A DNA stretch of 64,000 bases from Streptomyces sp. NBC_00285 (GTDB lineage: Bacteria; Actinomycetota; Actinomycetes; Streptomycetales; Streptomycetaceae), in the NCBI RefSeq assembly GCF_036174265.1, contig NZ_CP108055.1, forward strand, positions 2,294,001 to 2,358,000. Reading direction: 5' to 3'. Below, piece by piece: positions 1-8,199 of this stretch (position 1 is the stretch's first letter; each line of letters starts with the position of its first letter). Made by a program: the position numbers and the translations under genes. The notes beneath the pieces are model-generated. The model saw only the letters and a program-made list of their open reading frames with translations. It searched no databases and was not told where the DNA came from.

Positions 1-1
1 G

Positions 2-292
2 AGCTTCCCGTACCGCTTCGTCGACGGCTCGCTCACCGCACCCGGCTACACCTGGACGGGACTCACGGCCGCGCTGCTGGCGACGGCCGCGCCGATCGGC
101 ACGGTCGTCGCCTCGTTCTTCTTCGCGGTCCTCCAGGTCGGCGGCCTCGCCATGGAACGGACCACCCAGGTGCCGCGCGAGCTGACCCAGGTGCTCCAGG
201 CGATCGTGATCGTGTTCCTGGCGGCCCGGCTGCGGCTGCCCGGCATCCCCGGGTTCCTGAGCCGTCGCCGCACGTCCGAGGAGACGGTGTGA
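2..292 (+). CDS. Nucleoside ABC transporter permease, C-terminal part (BMP-type, YufP-like)
   Basis: This is the last 96 residues of a permease whose start lies outside the window. The fragment has a hydrophobic segment rich in Ala/Val/Phe, then the VPRELTQVLQAIVIVFLAA type helix that closes permeases of the basic membrane protein nucleoside transporter family, and a short basic tail. Its stop TGA overlaps the ATG of the next permease by one base (TGATG), so the two are probably translationally coupled and form the heterodimeric membrane channel. The family imports purine or pyrimidine nucleosides. The ATPase and the lipoprotein binding component would be expected upstream. Confidence 0.85.
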   Translation, partial: SFPYRFVDGSLTAPGYTWTGLTAALLATAAPIGTVVASFFFAVLQVGGLAMERTTQVPRELTQVLQAIVIVFLAARLRLPGIPGFLSRRRTSEETV

Positions 293-1161
293 TGTTCTTC
301 GACTCCGATCTGCTGATGTCGGCGCTGCGCGCGCTCACCCCGATCCTGCTGGCCGCGCTCGGCGGCGCCCTGTGCGAACGGGCGGGCGTGTTCAACATCG
401 GCCTCGAGGGCATGATGCTGATGGGCTGCTTCACTTCCGTCACCACCAGCTGGTTCACCGGCAGCGCCTGGCTCGGCGTGCTGGCGGCGGCCCTCGCCGC
501 GGCCGCGTACTCGCTGATCCTGGCCGTGGGCGCGGTGACCCTGGGCGGGGACGCGGTCGTCCTGGGCGTGGCCATGAATCTGCTCGCCGTCGGCCTGACC
601 GGCTTCCTGCTGCGTACGGTCTTCGGCGTGCAGGGCACTTTTGACGACCCGTCACTTGCCGGGCTGCCGTTGGTCGGTGGTCTGACCCCGCTCACCTATC
701 TGTCGTGGGCAGCGGTCGCGGTGGCCGCCGTGATGCTCTCCCGGCATGTGTGGGGGCTGCGGCTGCGCGGGGTCGGCGAGGCCCCGGACGCCGCGGCCAC
801 GCTCGGGGTGAGCCCGGTCAGGTACAAGTACGGGGCGATTCTGGTCTCCGGTGTCCTGTGCGGGCTCGCGGGGGCCCAACTCGCCCTGGGCAACGTCACC
901 TTGTTCACCGAGAACATGACGGCGGGCCGGGGCTGGATCGCGGTCGTCGCGGTCATGCTCGGCCGCGCGGCGCCCGTCGGCGTGCTGCTGGCCGCGCTGC
1001 TCTTCGGCATCGCGGAGGCGGCCGGCTTCCGTCTGCAGGGCCTCGGTCTGCCCCAGCAGGCGACCGACGCCGCGCCCTACGTCGTCACACTCGGCGCCCT
1101 CTTCCTCACGACGGCCCGCCGCCGTCGCCGTACGCCTTCTCCTTCCGGAGCCGCCTCATGA
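292..1161 (+). CDS. Nucleoside ABC transporter permease (YufQ-like)
   Basis: A 289-residue polytopic membrane protein of the branched-chain/BMP-type permease fold. It begins FFDSDLLMSALRALTPILLAALGGALCERAGVFNIG; the segment GVFNIGLEGMMLMG near residues 31-44 is the hallmark of this permease family, and about eight hydrophobic helices follow. It is the second channel subunit next to the truncated permease upstream. I chose ATG at 292 because GAGGAG sits 8-9 bases upstream; GTG at 289 is an alternative. The 3' end overlaps the phosphorylase start as ATGA, so uptake and phosphorolysis are co-expressed. Confidence 0.9.
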   Translation: MFFDSDLLMSALRALTPILLAALGGALCERAGVFNIGLEGMMLMGCFTSVTTSWFTGSAWLGVLAAALAAAAYSLILAVGAVTLGGDAVVLGVAMNLLAVGLTGFLLRTVFGVQGTFDDPSLAGLPLVGGLTPLTYLSWAAVAVAAVMLSRHVWGLRLRGVGEAPDAAATLGVSPVRYKYGAILVSGVLCGLAGAQLALGNVTLFTENMTAGRGWIAVVAVMLGRAAPVGVLLAALLFGIAEAAGFRLQGLGLPQQATDAAPYVVTLGALFLTTARRRRRTPSPSGAAS

Positions 1162-1931
1162 GCCAGGACCTGCTGCCCGTCACCCGTATCCCCCGCACCG
1201 GGCTCCCGGCCCACGCGGTCGTCGTCGGCGCCCCGGCCCGTGCGGCGGCCGTCGCAGCACTCCTCGACGGCGCCCAGGAGGTGTCGTACCACCGCGAGTA
1301 CCGGGTGTTCAGCGGGAGTTGGAAGGGGCTGCCGGTCACCGTCGCCTCGCACGGCGTGGGCGGGCCGGGGGCCGTTCTGCTGTTCCAGGAGCTCGCCGAC
1401 GCGGGCATCCGCACCGTCCTGCGGTTCGGTACGGCGGGCGCGATGAGGCCGGGCATCGGTGACGGCGATCTCGTCATCGCGGAGGCGGCCGTGCGGGACG
1501 ACGGCGTCACGCAGCAGCTTCTGCCGCCCGAGTACCCGGCGGTCTCCGCGCCCGAGGCGGTGCTCGCGCTCCAGCGTGCGGCCCGCGCGGTCGGCGCACC
1601 GCACCACCGGGGCATCGTATGGACACGCGCGGCCTTCCAGCCCGGGCTCCTCCCGCTCTTCTCCTACGAGGGCGCGGGGCTCGCGGCGATCGAGATGGAG
1701 CTGTCCGCCCTGCTGGTCATCGCCTCCCTGCGCGGCCTCGTCGCGGGCGGTGTGCTCGTCGTCGACGGCGCGAACGCGGACGAGTTGGTGGACGACGAGG
1801 GCGCCAGCGTGTACGACCCCCACCGGGAGGTCGTCGCGGTGGGTGTCGACCGGGGCGCGGTGGTGTCCCTGGAGGCGCTGCGGCTGCTGGCGGAGGCGCA
1901 CGAGGAACGTGAGGCGGGGGACGCCCTGTGA
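1158..1931 (+). CDS. Nucleoside phosphorylase (PNP/UDP family)
   Basis: A 257-residue cytoplasmic enzyme of the PNP_UDP_1 family, which splits a nucleoside with phosphate into base and (deoxy)ribose-1-phosphate. Visible marks are SHGVGGPGA (phosphate and ribose contacts, about residues 73-81), RFGTAGAM (about 97-104) and the late IEMELSALL segment that binds the ribose hydroxyls. The length is usual for uridine/purine phosphorylases; the sequence resembles the uridine-phosphorylase branch more than trimeric PNP, but the base cannot be settled by eye. It overlaps both neighbours by four bases (ATGA upstream, GTGA downstream), in an operon with nucleoside permeases and a deaminase. Confidence 0.85.
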   Translation: MSQDLLPVTRIPRTGLPAHAVVVGAPARAAAVAALLDGAQEVSYHREYRVFSGSWKGLPVTVASHGVGGPGAVLLFQELADAGIRTVLRFGTAGAMRPGIGDGDLVIAEAAVRDDGVTQQLLPPEYPAVSAPEAVLALQRAARAVGAPHHRGIVWTRAAFQPGLLPLFSYEGAGLAAIEMELSALLVIASLRGLVAGGVLVVDGANADELVDDEGASVYDPHREVVAVGVDRGAVVSLEALRLLAEAHEEREAGDAL

Positions 1932-3223
1932 ACATCGACCTGCTGGTGCACGGCGGTGACGTTCTGACCGTCGACGAGGCGGGAAGCGTTGTTCACAGCG
2001 GGGCGGTCGCCGTCCACGAGGGCGTGATCGTCGCCGTCGGTCCCGCACAAGAGCTGTGTACCGGGTTCACAGCCGAGGAGTCCATTGACGCCGGCGGCTG
2101 CCTCGTCCTGCCCGGGCTCATCAACACGCACACCCATCTGGCGATGACCCTGCTGCGCGGCCGCGCCGACGATGTCACCCTCCAGGGCTTCCTGGAGCGG
2201 GTGCTCCCCGCGGAGGCCGAACTCCTCACGCCGAAGAACGTGGCTGCGGCCGTGCGGCTCGCGATCGCCGAGAGCATACGGGCCGGGGTGACCTCGGCAC
2301 TCGACATGTACTGGTTCCACGAGGCGGCCGACGAGGCGGCCCGGGAGGCGGGCTGGCGGCTGCTGAGCGGCCCCACCTTCATGGACGTACCCGAACCGCC
2401 CGACGGCCTCGGGTACGGGCAGCGGCTCGCGTGGGCCCGGCGGGACCTGGAGGCGCGAGGACCGGCCCGGGGCGGCCGCCGTCCCGTCGTCTTCGCGCAC
2501 TCCGCCTACACCCTCTCCCCCGGCCAGCTGACCGAGATCGCCGCCCTGGCCCGGGAGTTCGGGGCGCTGCTGCACATCCACGCGGCGGAGAACGCCACCG
2601 AGGTCGCCACCGTCGAGGTGCGTCACGGCAAGCGGCCGGTCGAACTGCTCGACTCACTGGGCCTGCTCGGCCCCGACCTGCTGCTCGCGCACGCCGTGGA
2701 CCTCACCGGTCCGGAGATCGCGGCCCTGGCCCGCACCGGCACGTCCGTGGCGCACTGTCCGGTCTCCAACCTCAAACTGGGCTGCGGGATCGCACCGGTT
2801 CCGCGCCTGCTGGGCGCGGGGGTGACGGTCGGCCTCGGCACGGACGGGGCGGTCAGCTCCAACTCGCTGGACGTGCTGGGCGCGGTCCGGCAGGCCGCGC
2901 TCGTGCACAAGGCGGGCGGCGATCCCACGGCGGTCGACGCCGAGCGGGCCGTACGCATGGCGACGATCGAGGGCGCGCGGGCGCTGGGGCTCGCGGAACA
3001 ACTGGGGACGCTGGAGGCGGGCAAACGCGCCGACCTGATCGTCCTGGACCTGAACGCGCCGCATCTGCGACCGTTGCACGACCCGTGGTCGACGCTGGCG
3101 TACGCGGCCCACTCGGCGGACGTGCGTGACACCGTCGTGGACGGGCGGGTGCTGATGCGGGACCGGGCACTGCGGACGCTCGACGCGGAAGCGGTGATCG
3201 CGGAACTGGAGGCGCTCGTCTGA
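1928..3223 (+). CDS. Amidohydrolase / nucleoside-base or adenosine-type deaminase
   Basis: A 431-residue metal-dependent hydrolase of the amidohydrolase superfamily (TrzN/AtzA/SAH-deaminase branch). It carries the N-terminal metal site NTHTHLAM (about residue 69), HSAYTL, HIHAAE, LLAHAV and the C-terminal GTDGAVSSN motif, so the full catalytic set is present. A small beta domain occupies the first 60 and last 60 residues, as usual. Relatives deaminate guanine, adenosine, S-adenosylhomocysteine or 8-oxoguanine. The context (nucleoside permeases and a phosphorylase, overlapping by GTGA) points to a purine base or nucleoside; the precise substrate is not readable. Confidence 0.85.
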   Translation: MNIDLLVHGGDVLTVDEAGSVVHSGAVAVHEGVIVAVGPAQELCTGFTAEESIDAGGCLVLPGLINTHTHLAMTLLRGRADDVTLQGFLERVLPAEAELLTPKNVAAAVRLAIAESIRAGVTSALDMYWFHEAADEAAREAGWRLLSGPTFMDVPEPPDGLGYGQRLAWARRDLEARGPARGGRRPVVFAHSAYTLSPGQLTEIAALAREFGALLHIHAAENATEVATVEVRHGKRPVELLDSLGLLGPDLLLAHAVDLTGPEIAALARTGTSVAHCPVSNLKLGCGIAPVPRLLGAGVTVGLGTDGAVSSNSLDVLGAVRQAALVHKAGGDPTAVDAERAVRMATIEGARALGLAEQLGTLEAGKRADLIVLDLNAPHLRPLHDPWSTLAYAAHSADVRDTVVDGRVLMRDRALRTLDAEAVIAELEALV

Positions 3224-3231
3224 GCAGCGCC

Positions 3232-3262
3232 CATAATGAGGCTGAGACATCCGACGTCTCAG
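3232..3262 (+). promoter_or_regulatory. Promoter -10 and FadR-type operator palindrome
   Basis: CATAAT at 3232-3237 looks like a -10 box. Five bases further lies a perfect inverted repeat, CTGAGAC-N7-GTCTCAG, at 3242-3262, about 30 bases before the ATG of the FadR-family regulator. The spacing of a dyad on the initial transcribed region is typical of autorepression by GntR/FadR proteins. Functional assignment is inference; the palindrome itself is seen directly. Confidence 0.6.
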
Positions 3263-3292
3263 GGCACCCGCGGGGTGAGAAGGAGGCCGGTC

Positions 3293-3964
3293 ATGGCTGT
3301 CACCGACGAGGCGATCGAGAAGATCAAGGGAATGATCGTCTCCGGCGCGCTGCGCCCCGGCGACCGACTCCCCAAGGAGAGCGAGCTGGCCTCCGAGTTG
3401 GGGCTGTCCCGCAACTCGCTGCGGGAGGCCGTGCGGGCGCTGTCGCTGATCCGGATCCTGGACGTGCGGCAGGGCGACGGCACGTATGTGACCAGCCTGG
3501 ATCCGCAACTCCTGCTGGAGGCGCTGAGCTTCGTCGTGGACTTCCACCGCGACGACACGGTCCTGGAGTTCCTGGCGGTGCGCCGCATCCTGGAACCGGC
3601 GGCGACCGCGATGGCCGCCGCCCGGATCAGCGAGCAGCAACTGGACGCGCTGAGCGCCCAGTTGGACAAGCTCGGCGAGAGCCCGTCGGTGGAGGAACTG
3701 GTCGCCGCCGACCTCGACTTTCACCGCGGGATCGTGCAGAGCTCCGGCAACTCCGTCCTCTGCTCCCTCCTCGACGGCCTGTCCGGCCCCACCACCCGGG
3801 CCCGGATCTGGCGCGGTCTGACCCAGGAGGACGCGGTCAGCCGCACCCTCCACGAGCACCGCGCGATCCTCGCCGCCCTGCGCGACCGGGACGGTGAGGC
3901 GGCCCGCTCGTGGGCGACGGTCCACATCGCGAGCGTGGAGCAGTGGCTGCGGTCCACGCTGTGA
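3293..3964 (+). CDS. FadR-family GntR transcriptional regulator (FCD domain)
   Basis: A 223-residue repressor-type protein. Residues about 1-70 form the GntR winged helix (LPKESELASELGLSRNSLREAVRALSLI, then the wing QGDGTYV). Residues about 90-220 form the all-helical FCD effector domain, with D and H residues (DLDFHRGI, HEHRAIL) that usually hold a metal and a small carboxylate. Start ATG 3293 follows AAGGAGG at 3280-3286; an upstream ATG at 3236 lies inside the operator region and lacks a ribosome site. It follows the nucleoside operon by 70 bases with its own promoter and palindrome, so it probably controls itself and perhaps the operon upstream. Confidence 0.9.
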   Translation: MAVTDEAIEKIKGMIVSGALRPGDRLPKESELASELGLSRNSLREAVRALSLIRILDVRQGDGTYVTSLDPQLLLEALSFVVDFHRDDTVLEFLAVRRILEPAATAMAAARISEQQLDALSAQLDKLGESPSVEELVAADLDFHRGIVQSSGNSVLCSLLDGLSGPTTRARIWRGLTQEDAVSRTLHEHRAILAALRDRDGEAARSWATVHIASVEQWLRSTL

Positions 3965-4128
3965 GAAGTCAGTGAGAAGCGTCCGAGGGGCGCCGCGTCG
4001 GGTGGGTGTTCCCGGGGCGCTATCGGGGCAGTGATCGTTCACTCCCCCGTGCAAGGGGGCTGCGGGCGCCCCCGCCGGACGCCGTAAGGTTGGCACGTTA
4101 AGCGAGGGCACGTCGGAAGGAGGCCTGG

Positions 4129-5172
4129 GTGATCGAGCTCGAGGGAGTACCCGAGCTGGTCGACCCGGTCATGGTGGCCGCGTTCGAGGGCTGGAACGAT
4201 GCCGGCGACGCCGCTTCCGCCGCGGTCGCGCATCTGGACAGGGAGTGGAAGGGCGAGGTGTTCGCGGCGCTCGACGCCGAGGACTACTACGACTTCCAGG
4301 TGAACCGCCCCACGGTGTGGCTGGACGGCGGGGTGCGCAAGATCACGTGGCCGACGACAAGGTTGTCGGTGGTCCGCGTCGGCGGTGACAAACCGCGCGA
4401 TCTCGTACTCGTCCGAGGTATCGAACCGTCGATGCGATGGCGTTCGTTCTGCAACGAGCTGCTGGGCTTCGCCCACGAACTGGGCGTGGAGCTGGTGGTG
4501 ATCCTGGGCGCGCTGCTCGGTGACACCCCGCACACCCGTCCGGTTCCGATCAGCGGGACCACGTCCGACGCGGATCTGGCCCAGCGGATGGACCTGGAGG
4601 AGACCAAGTACGAGGGCCCCACGGGCATCGTCGGCATCCTCCAGGAGGCGTGCACGCACGCGGGTGTGCCCGCGGTGTCGCTGTGGGCGGCCGTACCGCA
4701 CTACGTGTCGCAGCCGCCGAACCCGAAGGCGACGCTGGCCCTCCTGAACCGGCTGGAGGACCTGATCGACGTCCGGATCCCGCTGGGCGAGCTGGCCGAG
4801 GACGCGCGCGCCTGGCAGGTGGGCGTCGACCAGCTGGCCGCCGAGGACACCGAGGTCGCCGAGTACGTCCAGACGCTGGAGGAGGCCCGGGACACCGCGG
4901 AGCTGCCGGAGGCCTCGGGCGAGGCGATCGCCCGGGAGTTCGAGCGGTATCTGCGGCGCCGGGACGGCGGTCAGCCGGGCGGCCACGCGACCGCGGACGG
5001 CAGTGACAGCACGGCATATCTGTGGGAGGGCCCCGGCGGTCGTACGAAGCCGCCCAGACCGTCGACGCCGGAGACCGAGCCCGAGACCACGGCCGAGCCG
5101 GAAGCCGGGACCGAGCCGGAGACCGAGCCGGGAACGGAGCCGGGCGACGAGGATTCGTCGTCGCAGGACTGA
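4129..5172 (+). CDS. PAC2 family protein
   Basis: A 347-residue protein of the PAC2 (proteasome assembly chaperone 2) fold, nearly universal in proteasome-bearing actinobacteria. The family signature FEGWNDAGDAAS is near residue 16, followed by the LVLVRGIEPSMRW and GALLGDTPHTRPVP core segments. The last 60 residues are a low-complexity acidic tail of Glu/Pro/Thr repeats, likely disordered. GTG start at 4129 has a GGAAGGAGG ribosome site. Family members are proposed to act in proteasome or ATP-grasp-linked processes; no biochemical role can be claimed here. It is monocistronic and ends at a strong hairpin. Confidence 0.88.
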   Translation: MIELEGVPELVDPVMVAAFEGWNDAGDAASAAVAHLDREWKGEVFAALDAEDYYDFQVNRPTVWLDGGVRKITWPTTRLSVVRVGGDKPRDLVLVRGIEPSMRWRSFCNELLGFAHELGVELVVILGALLGDTPHTRPVPISGTTSDADLAQRMDLEETKYEGPTGIVGILQEACTHAGVPAVSLWAAVPHYVSQPPNPKATLALLNRLEDLIDVRIPLGELAEDARAWQVGVDQLAAEDTEVAEYVQTLEEARDTAELPEASGEAIAREFERYLRRRDGGQPGGHATADGSDSTAYLWEGPGGRTKPPRPSTPETEPETTAEPEAGTEPETEPGTEPGDEDSSSQD

Positions 5173-5184
5173 GGCAGACCGGAC

Positions 5185-5223
5185 GGGTGAGGGCGGTGCG
5201 CGGGATGCGCACCGCCCTCACCC
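5185..5223. terminator. Bidirectional terminator hairpin
   Basis: A perfect 17-bp stem, GGGTGAGGGCGGTGCGC at 5185-5201 with its complement at 5207-5223, closes a five-base loop. It lies exactly between the convergent PAC2 gene and the SMP-30-like gene and can serve both. Confidence 0.8.
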
Positions 5224-5226
5224 GTG

Positions 5227-6156
5227 TCAGACCTGCGGCACGGACACCACGTCGTAGTCGGTCTCCGGCGTCGGCTCCACGTCGAAGCGCGCGTTGGGCA
5301 GATACAGTCGCGCGCCCCACGCCGCGACCGTGGTCGGAATGCGGAAGCGCGGGTCGGTGATGCGGGTGATCGCGGTACCCCTGGTACCGGCGTCGTTCAG
5401 CCGGAACACGTCGATCGCGTTCTGTCGTTGCTGGACGGCGTAGAAGGTCCGGCCGAGCAGCAACAGGCCGTCGCCGTTGGGGAGTTTCGCCCCGCCCAGG
5501 TCGACGACGCGCGCGGCGCCGGTGCCCGGGTCGACCCGCATGAGAGCGCCGCCGTTCGCGAAGTCGTTCACCACGAGCAGGGCTCGGCCGTCGGGCGTGC
5601 GCTCGATGCCGTTGGCCGTGAAGTCGGGTCCCTGCTGCCAGTCCCCGGTCAGCGGTACGGTCTCCACCGCGCCCTTGGCCAGCTTGTAGAGCACCGGCTT
5701 GAAGGAGTCGGTGAACCAGGCGGCACCCGGGGTGAGGACCACGTCGTTCACGAAGGTGCCGCCGGTGGCGTGCACCTGCTCGGTCCTGCCCGAGCGGGCG
5801 TCGACGGTCCGTATCTCACCGCTGTCGCCGCCGGCGAGGAAGAGCGTACCGTGCCGGTCGATCTTCAGACCGACGGTGGGACGTCCGGCGCCTTTCGCGA
5901 CGACCTCGCCGCGTCCGGTGGCCAGGCTCGCCCGGTAGACGTCGCCGTTGGCGAGGGAGCCGAAGTAGGCGTACGGCTTCGCGCCGATGGTGATGCCCTC
6001 GGGCTGGAAGCCGTCGGGGAGGGGGAACTGCGCGGGCCACGCGGCGTGCCGGGTTTCGGCCGCCTGCGCGGTACCGCCGAGCAGGGCCGCGCCGGAGAGC
6101 ACGGCGGTCGTGGTCAGGAGTGTGCGACGTGCAAAGGAGCGGTCTGCGCGTGCCAC
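5227..6156 (-). CDS. Secreted SMP-30/gluconolactonase-like beta-propeller protein
   Basis: A 309-residue exported protein. The N-terminus RADRSFARRTLLTTTAVLSG with an AQA-A cleavage site near residue 32 looks like a Tat signal (paired Arg followed by a hydrophobic core). The mature part has repeated strands with NGDVYR, GDSGEIRTVD and ANGIERTPDG segments that recall the six-bladed SMP-30/gluconolactonase/LRE propeller; the Asn in ANGIE and the Asp residues are in positions expected for calcium binding. The GTG start has GGAAGGA upstream. No enzyme activity can be assigned. It is transcribed divergently from the subtilase gene and converges on the PAC2 terminator. Confidence 0.78.
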   Translation of the reverse strand: MARADRSFARRTLLTTTAVLSGAALLGGTAQAAETRHAAWPAQFPLPDGFQPEGITIGAKPYAYFGSLANGDVYRASLATGRGEVVAKGAGRPTVGLKIDRHGTLFLAGGDSGEIRTVDARSGRTEQVHATGGTFVNDVVLTPGAAWFTDSFKPVLYKLAKGAVETVPLTGDWQQGPDFTANGIERTPDGRALLVVNDFANGGALMRVDPGTGAARVVDLGGAKLPNGDGLLLLGRTFYAVQQRQNAIDVFRLNDAGTRGTAITRITDPRFRIPTTVAAWGARLYLPNARFDVEPTPETDYDVVSVPQV

Positions 6157-6421
6157 TGTGCGTCCTTCCGCAAGGAGGCCGGCGCATGGCCGGCCGAACA
6201 GTCGAGCGACCCTCCCACCCCATCACATGACGGTGGCCTCCACAGGCTTCGGCCGGATTGTGACGTGACATCGGTTTCCGGACGGATTGCACACGTTACC
6301 CAATTCAACTTGTTCCAAACCGAGTTGGCGAACGGAGGCTGGACGAGCCGTCGTTGTGGTGCTTTGTTGTCTCCCCGAAGGAACCCGCAGCACCCGCACG
6401 GACCGAAGGGAGCGATACCCG

Positions 6422-8146
6422 ATGACCGAGCAGGTACAGCCACCACAGGGCCCGGGAGCCTCTGGGCCGGGACCCGACGGAGCGGGGTTCACCTACCGGG
6501 GAGCCGAACAGGAACTGATCGTCGTCGCACGCCCCGAGGCCCGGCTGCGCGCCGGGGCACAGGGCGTCCGCTCGGCGGCCGGTGCCGACGTGTCGGCCCT
6601 CGCCATGTTCCTCAGCGACGAACAGCTCGCCCTGGAGCCGCTGTTCGGCAGCGAGGAGCGTCTCCAGCACAACGTCACGGGCACCGGCGCCGAGGACGTG
6701 CCCGACCTCGCGCGGTTCTACCGGGTGCGCGGCGGTGAGAGCCGGGCCGGGGAACTGCGGGCGCGGATCGCCGCGTTGCCCGGCATCGACACGGCGTACG
6801 TCAAACCGCCGGCCGTGCCCGCGACGGTGGCCGACGACGACCGCCGGTTGAAGGAGGGCGCGCCGGTGACGCCGGACTTCACCGGCAGGCAGGGCTATCT
6901 GCGTCCCGCGCCCGACGGGATCGACGCCCACTGGGCCTGGCAGCGCCCGGGCGGGACGGGCCAGGGGGTGACCGTGATCGACGTCGAGGGCGCCTGGCAG
7001 CTGGGCCACGAGAACCTGGCCGCCAAGCTCGCCGGTGTCGTCGTCGGCACCCCGCTGGCCGACATCGCCTGGCGCAACCACGGCACCGCCGTGATCGGTG
7101 TGATCGGCGGCGACCCGGGTGAGCGCGGAGTGGCCGGGATCGTGCCGGAGGCGGTGACCGCGGCCGCGTCCTTCCAGGGCATCGGCACGGCGGCCGCGAT
7201 CCAGGCGGCGGCCGACCGGCTCGGGCCCGGTGACGTCGTCCTGGTCGAACTGCAGCGCCCCGGGCCTCGGTTCGACCACGAGATCCGTGACGACCAGCGC
7301 GGCTACATCCCGATCGAGTGGTGGCCGGACGACTACGCGGCCGTCCGGTACGCGACCGCCAGGGGCGTTCTCGTCGTGGCGGCCGCGGGCAACGGCGGCG
7401 AGTCCCTCGACGACGCCGTCTACGAGCGCCGCCCCGACGAGTTCCCCGAGTGGTGGCGCAACCCGTTCAACCTCTCCAACCAGTCGTCCGGAGCGGTCCT
7501 GGTCGGCGCGGGCGCCCCGCCGCCCGGCACGCACGGCCGCGACCACGGCCCGGACCGCTCCCGGCTCGCGTTCTCCAACTACGGCGCACGCGTGGACGCG
7601 CAGGGCTGGGGACGCGAGGTCACCACCACCGGCGGGTCCTGGGACAAGCCCGGCGATCTGCAGGGCGGGCCCGAGGAGATCGCCTGGTACACGGACACGT
7701 TCTCCGGGACGTCCTCCGCGTCCCCGCTGGTGGTCGGCGCCTTGGCCGCACTCCAGGGCATGCTGAAGGCGGCCGGCCGGCCGCCGATGTCCCCGGACCG
7801 CGCCCGTACGGTGCTGCGCGCCACGGGCTCCCCGCAGCAGGACGCGCCGGGCCGGCCGGCCTCGCAGCGGATCGGCAGCAGGCCCGACATCAAGGCGGCG
7901 GTCACCCGGCTGCTGCCGGACGCGGTCGGCTCGGGCCGGGCCGAGCGGTACTGGGACGAACTCCTGCCCTACCCAGGTGAACTCCCGCCGCGACTCCGGC
8001 TGTTCGTGGCCGGCGCGTGGCGCAACCTCAACAACCCGTCGCCCGAGATCCGGCAGGCGGTGCACGCCGCCTTCGCGGGCGGACGGCCCGACGTCCGGGT
8101 GTGGTTCTCGGACGACGAGATCGTCGGCCTGGTGCTCACCGGCTGA
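6422..8146 (+). CDS. Cytoplasmic subtilisin-like serine peptidase (S8) with C-terminal module
   Basis: A 574-residue S8 peptidase without a signal peptide or membrane helix. Residues 1-165 are a non-catalytic N-terminal region, possibly a propeptide-like domain (ELIVVARPEARLR). The catalytic triad is Asp187 (VIDVEG), His220 (RNHGTAV) and Ser431 (SGTSSASP), with the oxyanion Asn324 (AAGNGG), so it should be active. The final 50 residues (about 525-574, with LNNPSPEIRQAV-AAFAGG) form a separate module that recurs in the Q-rich protein encoded 53 bases downstream. The ATG at 6422 follows GAAGGGAG; an upstream in-frame ATG at 6287 has no such support. Its physiological substrate is unknown. Confidence 0.9.
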   Translation: MTEQVQPPQGPGASGPGPDGAGFTYRGAEQELIVVARPEARLRAGAQGVRSAAGADVSALAMFLSDEQLALEPLFGSEERLQHNVTGTGAEDVPDLARFYRVRGGESRAGELRARIAALPGIDTAYVKPPAVPATVADDDRRLKEGAPVTPDFTGRQGYLRPAPDGIDAHWAWQRPGGTGQGVTVIDVEGAWQLGHENLAAKLAGVVVGTPLADIAWRNHGTAVIGVIGGDPGERGVAGIVPEAVTAAASFQGIGTAAAIQAAADRLGPGDVVLVELQRPGPRFDHEIRDDQRGYIPIEWWPDDYAAVRYATARGVLVVAAAGNGGESLDDAVYERRPDEFPEWWRNPFNLSNQSSGAVLVGAGAPPPGTHGRDHGPDRSRLAFSNYGARVDAQGWGREVTTTGGSWDKPGDLQGGPEEIAWYTDTFSGTSSASPLVVGALAALQGMLKAAGRPPMSPDRARTVLRATGSPQQDAPGRPASQRIGSRPDIKAAVTRLLPDAVGSGRAERYWDELLPYPGELPPRLRLFVAGAWRNLNNPSPEIRQAVHAAFAGGRPDVRVWFSDDEIVGLVLTG

Positions 8147-8199
8147 CGATCCGGCACGGCACGGCACGTCCCGTCACATCAATGGGAAGGTGACATCGC

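Noticed and set aside
6305..8167. A 620-codon open frame antisense to the subtilase
   Set aside because: No recognisable domain, composition typical of a shadow frame, and the plus strand carries a complete catalytic triad.
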